Shown in pieces: positions 44,596 to 53,582 of a DNA stretch of 64,000 bases. The notes below the pieces were generated by a model. The model searched no databases. It was given only the letters and a program-made list of their open reading frames with translations, and was not told where the DNA came from. The number at the start of each line of letters is the position of its first letter. Within the stretch, counting starts at the first letter, position 1. Origin of the DNA: Actinomadura sp. NBRC 104412 (lineage in GTDB: Bacteria > Actinomycetota > Actinomycetes > Streptosporangiales > Streptosporangiaceae); contig NZ_BSTM01000011.1 of assembly GCF_030269515.1 (NCBI RefSeq), positions 84,625-148,624 on the forward strand, given 5' to 3'. The translations under genes were made by a program, and so were the position numbers.

Positions 44596-44922
44596 TCAGT
44601 CGGCGACGACGCGGACGGCGCCCGGCACGTACTCGCGCTGCCGGACGACCCGGTACCAGCCCTTGGGCAGCGTGATCGCAGCGTGCTCCTCGTGCACCAG
44701 CCGCCCTCCTGACGGCAGATGCAGGTGGTCGGGGACGAACGGGTCGGAGTCGCGCAGAAGCACGCCGGGCGCGGCGATCGCGTGCGCGTGACCGGTCGCC
44801 TCGCCCAGGGCGAGCACCATGCGCCCCCGATCGTCGCGAGGCGCGGGCGGCAGGTCACGGACGGTCTGCGGGACCTCCTCCTCGGGGATGGGCAGGATGA
44901 GGATGTCTCCCTGTCGGTACAT
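44596..44922 (-). CDS. Small unrecognised protein upstream of DUF6745
   Basis: Encodes 108 residues. It opens MYRQGDILILPIPEEEVP and continues with ALGEATGHAHAIAAPGVLL, LHLPSGGRLVHEEHAAITLP and GWYRVVRQREY. The His-rich GHAHAI segment followed by an HEEH motif suggests a compact beta fold that could bind a metal. I do not recognise a named family, but similar proteins with a QGDIL start occur beside DUF6745 genes in other genomes, to my recollection. The ATG was chosen because the QGDIL opening should be N-terminal; an upstream start would add ten residues. Confidence 0.7.
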   Translation of the reverse strand: MYRQGDILILPIPEEEVPQTVRDLPPAPRDDRGRMVLALGEATGHAHAIAAPGVLLRDSDPFVPDHLHLPSGGRLVHEEHAAITLPKGWYRVVRQREYVPGAVRVVAD

Positions 44923-44978
44923 GCGCGAAAAGATAGCGAGGGCCACCGACATTCAGCCCTCGTCCGATCGCGCCAGGG

Positions 44979-46403
44979 CTAGTAGCCGCGCGTGCGGCGG
45001 GCGGCCGGGCGGGCCCAGCGGCCGGACGCGCTGAGACCGACGTGCTGGAAGGCGCGGACGAGCTCGCCGCCGAGGTTGACGCCCGCGCCGAGCGCGAGCG
45101 CGACGGACAGCGCACCAATGAGGCTGAGCACGCCGCCCTGTGGGTCCCCGGTGTTGAGCTCGACCATGGCCCGGTAGAGCAGGGTCCCGGGGAGCAGCGG
45201 TGAGATGGCCGGGACCACGTACGGCAGGACGGGCGCGCGGCGGCGCCGGGCGAGCATGTTGGCGAGGATGCCGATGATGACGGCGGAGATGGCCGCGCTG
45301 AAGACCGGGGCCACCTCCCAGTGGTGGAGGCGCACGTGGATGCTCCAGATGAGCGCCCCGCCGATGGCCGCGGCGAAGAGCACGTTCTTGGGGACGGCCA
45401 GGGACACCGCGAACGCCAACCCGACACCGGCGGCCGCGAGCACGGCCACGGGTGAGAACACGGCAGGGGAGCTAGGCAGGTCGCTGACGTTGATGTCGAT
45501 GTCCAACTGCACCGCGAAGTACACCACCACGCCCAGACCCGCGACGATCGCCGCGAGCATGATGAAGACCTCCAGCAGCCGTGCGGCCGCGCTCACCAGG
45601 TCGCCGGTGATGCCGTCCTGGATGCTGGCCACCAGGGGACGACCGGGCAGCAGGGCGAGGATCGCGCCCGTGACCACGGTGGAGACCCTGCCCGGGCTGC
45701 CCATCGCCACCACGAGGACTGCGATCGAGGCGCCTATCGACGACGCGGCCAGTAATTGGAAGAACTCGGCGATGCCCCTGCGGGCCAGCGCGGCGGCGGT
45801 GCGGTCACCGATCACCGTGGCGACGAAGGCCGTGGCGGCGACCACCGGCCCGCCGCCCACCAGCACACCCGCGGACGCGGCGATCAGCCCGAACGACATC
45901 ACCAGGAGCCAGGGAGGGTACGGGCCACGGCCGCGCTTGATCTGCGCGAGCCTTTCGTGCGCCTCCTCCAGATCCAGTTTCCCGATGGCGGCGTCGTGGA
46001 TGAGCTCGTGCAGTTCCATGAGCCGCCAGTACGCGGGGGTGCGGCGCCGGATGGCACGCGAGCCTGTCACCGGCAGCGCGCTGCCACCGGGGTGCGCCGA
46101 CACCAGCAGGCTGGTGAACGTCACCTGGACCTCGGTACGCGGCAGTTCGTAGGCGACGGCCAGGCCCAGCATCGCCTCGTTCACGCGTTCGGTGGTCTCG
46201 CCGCTGGCCAGCAGCAGTTCGCCCACGCGAAGGACAAGGTCGATGGCCCGCGCGCTGACGACTTCGCTCGGCTCGTCCTCGGGAGGCTCGGGTGGCGTGG
46301 TGTCCATGAGGACGTGCCAGGTCCGCCGCAAGCGTTCCGTGGCCCGGCCCATGCGCGGTCCAACGCCTCCCTGACTTCGCTGACTCCGCCGCCGCACACC
46401 CAT
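44979..46403 (-). CDS. ThrE-type threonine/serine exporter family protein
   Basis: Encodes about 474 residues. A ~130-residue soluble N-terminal part (LVLRVGELLLASGETTERVNEAMLGLA, TSLLVSAHPGGSALPV) precedes about ten membrane helices in two halves, matching the two-part ThrE family (PF06738 plus PF12821). ThrE exports threonine and serine in Corynebacterium. The second half starts near LDIDINVSDLPSSP. A start at 46403 has GGGATGG upstream; 46433, 46352 and 46307 are alternatives in frame. It is divergent from recQ. Confidence 0.85.
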   Translation of the reverse strand: MGVRRRSQRSQGGVGPRMGRATERLRRTWHVLMDTTPPEPPEDEPSEVVSARAIDLVLRVGELLLASGETTERVNEAMLGLAVAYELPRTEVQVTFTSLLVSAHPGGSALPVTGSRAIRRRTPAYWRLMELHELIHDAAIGKLDLEEAHERLAQIKRGRGPYPPWLLVMSFGLIAASAGVLVGGGPVVAATAFVATVIGDRTAAALARRGIAEFFQLLAASSIGASIAVLVVAMGSPGRVSTVVTGAILALLPGRPLVASIQDGITGDLVSAAARLLEVFIMLAAIVAGLGVVVYFAVQLDIDINVSDLPSSPAVFSPVAVLAAAGVGLAFAVSLAVPKNVLFAAAIGGALIWSIHVRLHHWEVAPVFSAAISAVIIGILANMLARRRRAPVLPYVVPAISPLLPGTLLYRAMVELNTGDPQGGVLSLIGALSVALALGAGVNLGGELVRAFQHVGLSASGRWARPAARRTRGY

Positions 46404-46515
46404 CCATCCCGAACCTACCCACTTACCGATCATGATCAAGCCACGGGCGGACCGGGTTGTCCACAGACTCGGATTTCCGTTCCGGCGGGCCGCCGACGGC
46501 TGGTAGCAAGGGTGA

Positions 46516-48636
46516 ATGAGCTTTTCCGAGCACGTCACGGCGCTGCGCGACGAGGCCGAACGCTGCCTGCGCGCCCTCGCGGGCGAGCGGGCGCGGCTGC
46601 GCGACGACCAATGGACCGCCATCCACGCGCTGGTCGTCGAACGGCGCCGGGCCTTGGTCGTGCAGCGCACCGGCTGGGGCAAGTCGGCCGTCTACTTCGT
46701 GGCGACCCGGCTGCTGCGCCGGCGCGGTGCCGGTCCCACGGTGATCGTCTCGCCGCTGCTCGCGCTGATGCGCAACCAGATCGAGGCGGCCGACCGGGCC
46801 GGGATCCACGCCCGCACGATCAACTCCGCCAACACCGACGAGTGGGAACCGATCTTCGCCGAGGTCGAGGCGGGCGCGGTCGACGTCCTGCTGGTCAGCC
46901 CGGAACGGTTGAACAACCCCGACTTCCGCGACCTCGTCCTCCCCAAGCTCGCCGCCGGGGCCGGCCTGGTCGTCGTGGACGAGGCGCACTGCATCTCCGA
47001 CTGGGGCCATGACTTCCGCCCCGACTACCGCCGCATCCGCACCCTGCTGGCCGACCTGCCCCCGGGCATCCCCGTCCTCGCCACCACCGCCACCGCCAAC
47101 GCCCGCGTCACCCAGGACGTCGCCGAACAACTGGCCGCCGACCTGCACGGCGAAGCCGGCGACGCCCTGGTGCTCCGCGGCCCCCTCGAACGGGACTCGC
47201 TCCGTCTCGCGGTGGTACGGCTACCCGAGGCCGAGCAGCGCATCGCGTGGCTGGGCGAGCAGCTCGATCGGCTCCCCGGGTCGGGCATCGTCTACACGCT
47301 GACCGTCGCCGCCGCCCACGAGATAGCCGGTTACCTGCGTGACCGTGGCCACGAGGTGGCCGCGTACTCGGGCAGGACCGAGCCCGCCGAGCGCCTTCAG
47401 GCCGAGCGCGACCTTCTCGACAACAAGCTCAAGGCGCTGGTCGCCACCAGCGCGCTGGGCATGGGCTTCGACAAACCCGACCTCGGCTTCATCGTCCACG
47501 TGGGGGCGCCGCAGTCGCCCGTCGCGTACTACCAGCAGATCGGGCGCGCGGGCCGCGGCGTCGACCGCGCCGAGGTGATCCTGCTCCCCGGCACCGAGGA
47601 CCGCGATATCTGGGCCTACTTCGCCAGCCTGGGCTTCCCTCCCGAGCCGGTCGTCCGCGCGACCCTCGACGTCCTCCAGGCCGCGGGACGCCCGCTGTCC
47701 ACCGGCGCCCTCGAAACCCGGGTCGATCTCAGCCGGGCCCGGCTGGAGATGATGCTCAAGGTCCTGGACGTCGACGGCGCCGTACGGCGCGTCAAGGGCG
47801 GCTGGACGGCGACCGGTCGCGAGTGGTCCTACGACCGCGAACGGTACGAACGCGTCGCCGCCGAACGCACCCGCGAGCAACGCGCCATGCTCGACTACCT
47901 GGCCACCAAGGGATGCCGTGAGGAGTTCCTCCGCCGCTGCCTGGACGACCCCGCCGCCAAGCCCTGTGGCCGCTGCGACAACTGCACCGGCCACCACTGG
48001 CCCACGGACGTCTCCGACACCGGCACGGCACAAGCCCGCGCCCGCCTGCGCCGCCCCGGCGTCGAGGTCCAGCCACGCCGCATGTGGCCCACCGGCGTCA
48101 AGGACGACCTGGGCCTCTCCGGCCGCATCCCCGCCGAGCACCTGGCCGAGGAGGGCCGAGCCCTGGGCCGCCTCACCGATATCGGCTGGGGCAACCGCCT
48201 CCGCGAGCTGTTCGCGGGCCCCGACACCGAGATCCCCAAGGACATGCTGGACGCCGTGGTCAAGGTCCTGGCCGCCTGGGACTGGACGACCCGCCCCACC
48301 GGGATCGTGACCATCGCGTCCCGCACCCGCCCCCAACTGGTGGCAAGCCTGGGCCGAAGCCTCTCCCACCTGGGCCGCCTGCCCCATCTGGGAGACCTCG
48401 TCCCCCTAAGCGACCCGGCACCACGCCGCCACAACAGCGCCCACCGCCTCCGCTCGATCTGGCACACCCTGACCCTCCCCGCCCCCGTGGCCGAAGCGGT
48501 CCGCGAGAACCCCGGCCCGATCCTCCTGATAGACGACCGCATAGAAACCGGCTGGACCATGACCGTCGCAACCCACCACCTACGCCAAGCCGGCGCCCCC
48601 GCCGTCCTCCCCCTAACCCTGGCCATAACCACCTAA
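46516..48636 (+). CDS. recQ: RecQ-family DNA helicase with phosphoribosyltransferase-like tail
   Basis: Encodes 706 residues. The helicase core has TGWGKSAVYF (motif I), DEAHCISDWGHDFRPDYRRI (motif II and RecQ aromatic loop), TTATAN, VATSALGMGFDKPDLGFIVH and QQIGRAGR (motif VI). A RecQ zinc-binding cluster is CRE...CGRCDNC. The C-terminal ~200 residues lack an HRDC domain. Instead they end with the PRPP-loop-like PILLIDDRIETGWTMTVATHHLRQAG, so a phosphoribosyltransferase-like domain is inferred. It unwinds DNA 3'-5' with ATP. ATG with GCAAGGGTG upstream. The 3' end is echoed in the repeat array that follows. Confidence 0.9.
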   Translation: MSFSEHVTALRDEAERCLRALAGERARLRDDQWTAIHALVVERRRALVVQRTGWGKSAVYFVATRLLRRRGAGPTVIVSPLLALMRNQIEAADRAGIHARTINSANTDEWEPIFAEVEAGAVDVLLVSPERLNNPDFRDLVLPKLAAGAGLVVVDEAHCISDWGHDFRPDYRRIRTLLADLPPGIPVLATTATANARVTQDVAEQLAADLHGEAGDALVLRGPLERDSLRLAVVRLPEAEQRIAWLGEQLDRLPGSGIVYTLTVAAAHEIAGYLRDRGHEVAAYSGRTEPAERLQAERDLLDNKLKALVATSALGMGFDKPDLGFIVHVGAPQSPVAYYQQIGRAGRGVDRAEVILLPGTEDRDIWAYFASLGFPPEPVVRATLDVLQAAGRPLSTGALETRVDLSRARLEMMLKVLDVDGAVRRVKGGWTATGREWSYDRERYERVAAERTREQRAMLDYLATKGCREEFLRRCLDDPAAKPCGRCDNCTGHHWPTDVSDTGTAQARARLRRPGVEVQPRRMWPTGVKDDLGLSGRIPAEHLAEEGRALGRLTDIGWGNRLRELFAGPDTEIPKDMLDAVVKVLAAWDWTTRPTGIVTIASRTRPQLVASLGRSLSHLGRLPHLGDLVPLSDPAPRRHNSAHRLRSIWHTLTLPAPVAEAVRENPGPILLIDDRIETGWTMTVATHHLRQAGAPAVLPLTLAITT

Positions 48637-49518
48637 CCCACCCAACCTCCACCCCAGGGCCAAACACCAACCACCAAGCCCGAACAGCCCGCTCGCTGTC
48701 GCGGCTCCCGCAGTCACCGCTGCACCAACACTCCGATGGCCCGTGTCTCGCCCCCCGAAGCTGCCGCGTCCGAACCAACATGTGCGCCGAGGAGCAGGCT
48801 CGCCGTTCTCGCCTGTCCCGGTCGACCACCTGAGCCGTCCCAGCCTCAAGCCCGCAGGCCAAGCCCGGCGCCAACTCTCAGGTTCGGACGGCGTTCTGGC
48901 TGTCGAGACCGCCGCGGTCACCGCTGCACCAGCGCTTCGATGGCCCGTGTCTCGCCCCCAAGCCGTCGCGCCCGAACCGGCGGAAGCGCTGAGGAGGCCG
49001 GCCCGCCGTGTCTTCTTGGCCCTGGCCGTCACCACCTGACCCGTACGAGTTCCAGCAGCCGGGGCATGCAAAGTGGCACCTGCCGGGGTCGAATGGCGGT
49101 TTCGTTTTCGGGGGGCGGTCGGCTGGCGCTTCATCAGCGCTTGATGCCTATGCCTCGGGATCCACGGTGGCGTGTCGAACGGGCGGCGGTGCCAGGGCGC
49201 TTGGCGGCCGTGCTGCCCTTGGCCTTGGCTGTCGCCACCTGACCCATTGGATTCAGCGGCCGGGCACGCCGGTGCCACCGTTGAGGCTGAACGGCGGGGT
49301 CGCATGCTGAGTGTGGTGGCTGGTGCTCTGGTGGCACGTGCCTCGGGTCAGGGTTGTGCTTCTGAACCTGCGGGTTGGCCGGGCATGACTGCTCGCCCTC
49401 GCCCTGGGTGTCATTAGCTGACGCATGCCGGGTGGCGGGGGCTGGGGCGGACGGTGGGTTGGTGGCGGGCCGTGGTGCGCCGGCCGGTGTGGTGGTCGGG
49501 GCACCACGGCCCGTTTGG
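48637..49518 (+). repeat. Degenerate ~200-bp tandem units after recQ
   Basis: About 0.8 kb with no supported gene, made of four decayed tandem units. Each ends in a sequence like the recQ terminus (CTGGCC-x-x-ACCACCT-stop); stops fall at 48633, 48833, 49039, 49242 and 49421, intervals of about 180-206 bp. Within units, GCACCAGCGCTTCGATGGCC recurs with changes near 48721, 48925 and 49130. Units 1 and 2 are most alike; the fourth is weakest. Coding bias shifts between frames across the array, so reading frames within it are remnants. The last ~90 bp (49422-49518) show no repeat signal. Confidence 0.7.
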
Positions 49519-50445
49519 TTAGTTCTTGATCTGGTTGTCCACCACGTCGAGGGTGGGGCGGGCGCCTAGGTGTTGCATGGCGCGGGCGGCCAGGTGGTTG
49601 CCGGCGGCCAGTGCCTCGGCGGGGGGCTTGCCGTCGAGCCAGGCGGGGAGGAAGCCGGCGATGAAGGCGTCGCCGGCGCCCGTGCCGTCGACGATCTTGT
49701 CGATGGGCTCGGCGGGGACCGTGACCGGTTCGGGGCGGCGGTTGGCGTACCAGAGCGTGCCCTCGGCGCCGTTCATGATCACGACTTCCGGATACCAGGC
49801 GGTGAGCACCTTGGCCGCCTGGTCGGGCAGGTCACGGCCGGTGAGGACCTCCGCCTCCTTGGCGTTGACGATCAGGAGGCGGGCGCCCTGCGTCCACTCC
49901 AGGTAGGGCTCGGCGCCCATCCGCTTGAGCGGGGAGGACGAGCCCGCGTCCACCGAAATGGACATCTGGGACTTGCGAGCCAGGTCCAGGCAGTGGATGG
50001 CGGCCTTGCGGGAGCCCTCGTTGATCAGGGCGTAGCCCGACAGGTGCAGGTGGCTTCCCTGGTGGAACAGGTCTCTGCAGCGTTCGATGTCCTCCGGGAG
50101 CAGCGCCGCGTTGGCGCCGGGGTCGGACAGCATGGTGCGGTCGCCCTTGTGGGTGATCAGCACCACACAGGTCCCGGTGGGACGCTCCTGGTCCATGACC
50201 AGGCGGGCGTCCACGCCGTACCCCATCAGTTCCATGTCCCGGTTCCGGCCGGCGATGTCGGAGCCACGGCGGCCGACGAACGCCGCCTCGATCCCCTCAA
50301 GGGCCAGCCACGAGGCCACGTTGGCGCCCGAGCCGCCTCCGTGCGTCGTCACGGCGGCGGGCGTGTCGCTGCCCTTGGCCAGGGGGAATGCGGCACGAGC
50401 CACGGTGTCAGTCATCAAATCGCCGACCACGACCACGCGCGTCAT
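49519..50445 (-). CDS. PfkB-family carbohydrate or nucleoside kinase
   Basis: Encodes 308 residues of the ribokinase/PfkB fold. The first signature is GGGSGANVASWLALEG. The second, DGTGAGDAFIAGFLPAWL, contains the catalytic Asp and anion hole. A Mg-binding NAKEAE motif is at LLIVNAKEAEVL. Substrate could be a sugar, ribose, adenosine or pseudouridine; the sequence does not settle which. No pseudouridine glycosidase neighbour is seen. It stands alone, divergent from the GNAT-acyl-CoA synthetase gene. Confidence 0.88.
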   Translation of the reverse strand: MTRVVVVGDLMTDTVARAAFPLAKGSDTPAAVTTHGGGSGANVASWLALEGIEAAFVGRRGSDIAGRNRDMELMGYGVDARLVMDQERPTGTCVVLITHKGDRTMLSDPGANAALLPEDIERCRDLFHQGSHLHLSGYALINEGSRKAAIHCLDLARKSQMSISVDAGSSSPLKRMGAEPYLEWTQGARLLIVNAKEAEVLTGRDLPDQAAKVLTAWYPEVVIMNGAEGTLWYANRRPEPVTVPAEPIDKIVDGTGAGDAFIAGFLPAWLDGKPPAEALAAGNHLAARAMQHLGARPTLDVVDNQIKN

Positions 50446-50660
50446 GGAGTCATCACCTCGATCAACACGGCCCGCGCGAGCGGCATTCTGGGCGTGTGGT
50501 CGACCGTAACAGCTCTTGACCCCCGATTAGGTCTCGAACGCGCAGCGAAACCGGGGAACCCGGCGAATTTCCCGGCGACCGCGACCGAACGGGATTCCGA
50601 TCAGCGCCGGAGACGGCACGAATCCGATGGTCCGGGGCGCGGTGCCCTAATCTCGGGAAC

Positions 50661-53102
50661 GTGTACCCGGACCATTGGGAGGCCGACGTCGTCCTCGCCG
50701 ACGGCGGGACGGCCCATGTGCGTCCCATCAGGCCCGAGGACGGCGATCTGCTGCGCGCCTTCTACACCCGGCTGTCGCCCGAGTCGATCTACTACCGGTT
50801 CTTCTCGCCGCGGCCCCGGCTGTCCGACCGTGAGATCGAGCACTTCGTCAACGTCGACCACGACCGCCGGGTCGCGCTGATCGCGACGATCGGCGGCGCC
50901 ATGGTGGCGGTCGTCCGGTACGACCGGCTGAAGGACCGTCCCGGCACCGCCGAGGTGGCCTTCCTGGTGGAGGACGCCCACCAGGGGCGGGGCCTGGGCG
51001 CGGTGATGCTGGAGCACATCGCCGCGGCCGCGAGGGAACGCGGCGTGGACCGGTTCGTCGCCAGCGTCCTGCCCGACAACCGCAGGATGACCAGGGTGTT
51101 CCGGGACGTGGGCTACCGGGCCGAGCAGCGGTTCGAGGAGGGCGTCATCGAGCTGGTGCTCGACCTGGAGCCGACCGAGACCTCGGTGGAGGTCATGGCG
51201 GCGCGCGAGCACCGCGCGGAGTCCCGGTCGATCCAGCGGCTGCTGTTCCCCGGGTCGGTCGCGGTGATCGGCGCGAGCCGGGCCGAGCACAGCGTGGGAC
51301 GGAGCGTCCTGCGGCACCTGCTGACCGGTGACTTCAGCGGCCCGGTCTACCCGGTGCACCCCACGGCCACCGCGGTCGCCGGCGTACGGGCGTACGCGTC
51401 GGTGCTGGAGATCCCGGACGATGTGGATCTGGCCGTGGTCTCCGTGCGTGCCTCGTCGGTACGCGAGGTGGTGGAGCAGTGCGGAAGCAAGGGTGTGCGC
51501 GGCCTGGTCGTGGTGTCGTCCGGGTTCGGGGAGACGGGGGCGGAAGGCCGGGAACGCCAGGAGGAACTGGTACGGCTGGCGCGCGCCTACGGCATGCGTG
51601 TGGTCGGGCCGAACTGCCTGGGCATCGCCAACACCGACCCTGATGTGCGCCTGAACGCGACCCTCGCCCCTACGATGCCGGGCCGCGGCCCTGTGGGGTT
51701 CTTCTCGCAGTCGGGTGCGCTGGGCATCGCCATCCTGCAGCGTACGGCGGAGCGTGGGCTGGGCCTGTCCACGTTCGTGTCGGCGGGCAACAGGGCGGAC
51801 GTGTCCGGCAACGACCTCATGCAGTACTGGGAGGAGGACCCGGCCACCAAGGCCGTCCTGCTCTACCTGGAGTCGCTGGGGAACCCGCGGAAGTTCGCCA
51901 GGCTGGCCCGCCGCCTCGGCCGCCGCAAGCCGATCGTGGCGGTCAAGAGCGGGCGCAGCACCCAGGGCGTCCCGCTCGGGCACGCGGCGCAGGCCCTCAG
52001 CCTGCCCGACCACGCGGTCAGCGCCCTGTTCGCGCAGGCCGGGGTGATCCGGGTGGAGGACCTGGCGGAGCTGTTCGACGTGGCGCAGCTCCTGGCCTAC
52101 CAGCCGCTGCCCACCGGCGACCGCGTCATGATCATCGACAACTCCGACTCGCTGGGCCTGCTCGCCCAGGACGCGGCCGTGGCGCTGGGGCTGGACGCCG
52201 CCGCGCCCGTCAACCTGGGTCCCCGCGCGGACGCCGACGACTACGAGGCCGCGTTGTCGAGCGCCCTAGAGGACGATCAGGTGGACGCGGTCGTGGCCCT
52301 GTTCACCCCGCCCACCGTCGGCGGCTACGACGTGCGCGTCCCGGAAAAGATCCTGCGGCTGGCGAAGGGCGCCTCCAAGCCGATCGTGGCCACCTACCTG
52401 GGGTCGGAGGGCATGCCCGAGGATCTGAGGATCCCGGGGCCGGACGGGATGCCCGGTGCGGGCTCCGTCCCCTCGTACCCGGCCCCGGAGGACGCCGTCC
52501 GGGCCCTGGCGTACGTCATCCGGTACGCGCAGTGGCGGCGACGCCCGCAGGGGCGGCTGCCCGAGCTGGAGGGCACCGACCGCAAGCGCGCCCGTGCGCT
52601 GGTAGGGGAGTGGCTGGATACGGGCGTCTCCGTGGAGGCGACCCATGAGCAGGCCGCCGAACTGCTGGGCTGCTACGGCATCGCCATCGTGGAGAAAAAC
52701 GAGCACGGGGAGGGCATCCCGGCGCGCATCGTCACCATGGAGGATCCGTCGTTCGGCGCCGTCGTCTCGTTCGGTCTCGCGGATGAGACCACCGCGCTTC
52801 TGGACGACCGCGCGTACCGTCTGGCGCCCCTGACCGATGTCGAGGCATCGGACCTGGTACGCGCCATCCGCACGGCCCCTCTTCTGCTGGGCCACAAGGG
52901 AGCCGAGCCCGTCGACGTGCCCGCACTGGAGGATCTGCTGTTGCGGGTGTCCCGCCTAGGGGACGACCTTCCCGAGGTGGCTCGCCTGGAACTCGACCCG
53001 GTCGTGGTGGGCCCATGGGGCTGTGCCGTGAGGGAGGTGACGCTCCGCCTGGAGCGTCCACGCGGCCCCCGCCCCGAACTTGGGCCGCGCCGCCTCCGCT
53101 AG
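50661..53102 (+). CDS. GNAT acetyltransferase fused to a degenerate ADP-forming acyl-CoA synthetase module
   Basis: Encodes 813 residues. The N-terminal GNAT domain (about 1-165) has the acetyl-CoA loop AHQGRGLGAVMLEHI. A CoA-binding domain (about 180-320; SVAVIGASRAEHSVGRSV) and succinyl-CoA-ligase-like domains follow. The C-terminal ATP-grasp region is abnormally short: YGIAIVEKNEHGEGIPARIV runs straight into DPSFGAVVSFGLADE, so the segment with the ATP-binding Lys is missing. The usual GGPG loop is DNSDSLGLLAQ here. It resembles Pat-type lysine acetyltransferases that control acyl-CoA synthetases. The synthetase part is likely a regulatory pseudoenzyme (inference). GTG start. Confidence 0.87.
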   Translation: MYPDHWEADVVLADGGTAHVRPIRPEDGDLLRAFYTRLSPESIYYRFFSPRPRLSDREIEHFVNVDHDRRVALIATIGGAMVAVVRYDRLKDRPGTAEVAFLVEDAHQGRGLGAVMLEHIAAAARERGVDRFVASVLPDNRRMTRVFRDVGYRAEQRFEEGVIELVLDLEPTETSVEVMAAREHRAESRSIQRLLFPGSVAVIGASRAEHSVGRSVLRHLLTGDFSGPVYPVHPTATAVAGVRAYASVLEIPDDVDLAVVSVRASSVREVVEQCGSKGVRGLVVVSSGFGETGAEGRERQEELVRLARAYGMRVVGPNCLGIANTDPDVRLNATLAPTMPGRGPVGFFSQSGALGIAILQRTAERGLGLSTFVSAGNRADVSGNDLMQYWEEDPATKAVLLYLESLGNPRKFARLARRLGRRKPIVAVKSGRSTQGVPLGHAAQALSLPDHAVSALFAQAGVIRVEDLAELFDVAQLLAYQPLPTGDRVMIIDNSDSLGLLAQDAAVALGLDAAAPVNLGPRADADDYEAALSSALEDDQVDAVVALFTPPTVGGYDVRVPEKILRLAKGASKPIVATYLGSEGMPEDLRIPGPDGMPGAGSVPSYPAPEDAVRALAYVIRYAQWRRRPQGRLPELEGTDRKRARALVGEWLDTGVSVEATHEQAAELLGCYGIAIVEKNEHGEGIPARIVTMEDPSFGAVVSFGLADETTALLDDRAYRLAPLTDVEASDLVRAIRTAPLLLGHKGAEPVDVPALEDLLLRVSRLGDDLPEVARLELDPVVVGPWGCAVREVTLRLERPRGPRPELGPRRLR

Positions 53103-53449
53103 GCACCCCTCAGCACCGCTGCCTCCTTCGGTGGCTCGGGCGGCGTGGGATTGGGCGTCGGCGGATACGGGTCCGGTGATGGTTCGGGTGGCTCCGGCTC
53201 CGGTGGCGGCATCGGCGGTACGGGCTCCGGCGGCGGCCCCGGCGGTACGGGGTCGGGTGGCTCGGGTTTCGGGGGCACCGGATCGGGCGAGGGGCCGGGC
53301 GGCACCGGTTGCGGCGGCCTGCGCGGCGGCTCAGGCGACGGCCCGGGGGGTGGTTCGGGAGGCGGCACCGGGGACGGCGGCGGAGGCTCCGGGTTGGGGC
53401 CGGGCGGCGGAACCGGCGGCGGTGACGGCATGGGGTCTCGGTCGGACAT
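53099..53449 (-). CDS. Proline-rich protein
   Basis: Encodes 116 residues, over half proline, in PPP/PEP/PxP repeats from residue 8 to about 105, with a short non-repetitive end KEAAVLRGA. There is no signal peptide or membrane segment; a flexible polyproline chain is likely, with unknown role. Support for coding: ATG after AGGGAAGGGG, consistent G/C third positions, and a stop that shares a CTAG with the converging GNAT-fusion stop. The plus strand reads as a Gly-rich frame, so the coding strand could be doubted. Confidence 0.5.
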   Translation of the reverse strand: MSDRDPMPSPPPVPPPGPNPEPPPPSPVPPPEPPPGPSPEPPRRPPQPVPPGPSPDPVPPKPEPPDPVPPGPPPEPVPPMPPPEPEPPEPSPDPYPPTPNPTPPEPPKEAAVLRGA

Positions 53450-53582
53450 GCCCCTTCCCTACCCTGAGGTCGGGCGTCCTCTCCTACGGCCCACGCTCCC
53501 GGACGGCCGGGGAGGGGCCCAAATGACCATGTTGCGGCCACGTTGTGTGCACCGCGCGCCCGGGACAGGGCAGGATGGGGTC

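Noticed and set aside
48637..49421. CRISPR array
   Set aside because: Units are about 200 bp and degenerate, with no 25-40-bp conserved repeats or cas genes.
53145..53582. Gly-rich plus-strand extension ahead of DUF5998
   Set aside because: Low complexity only, and DUF5998 homologues begin at the ATG at 53583; the minus-strand proline-rich frame has the better start site.
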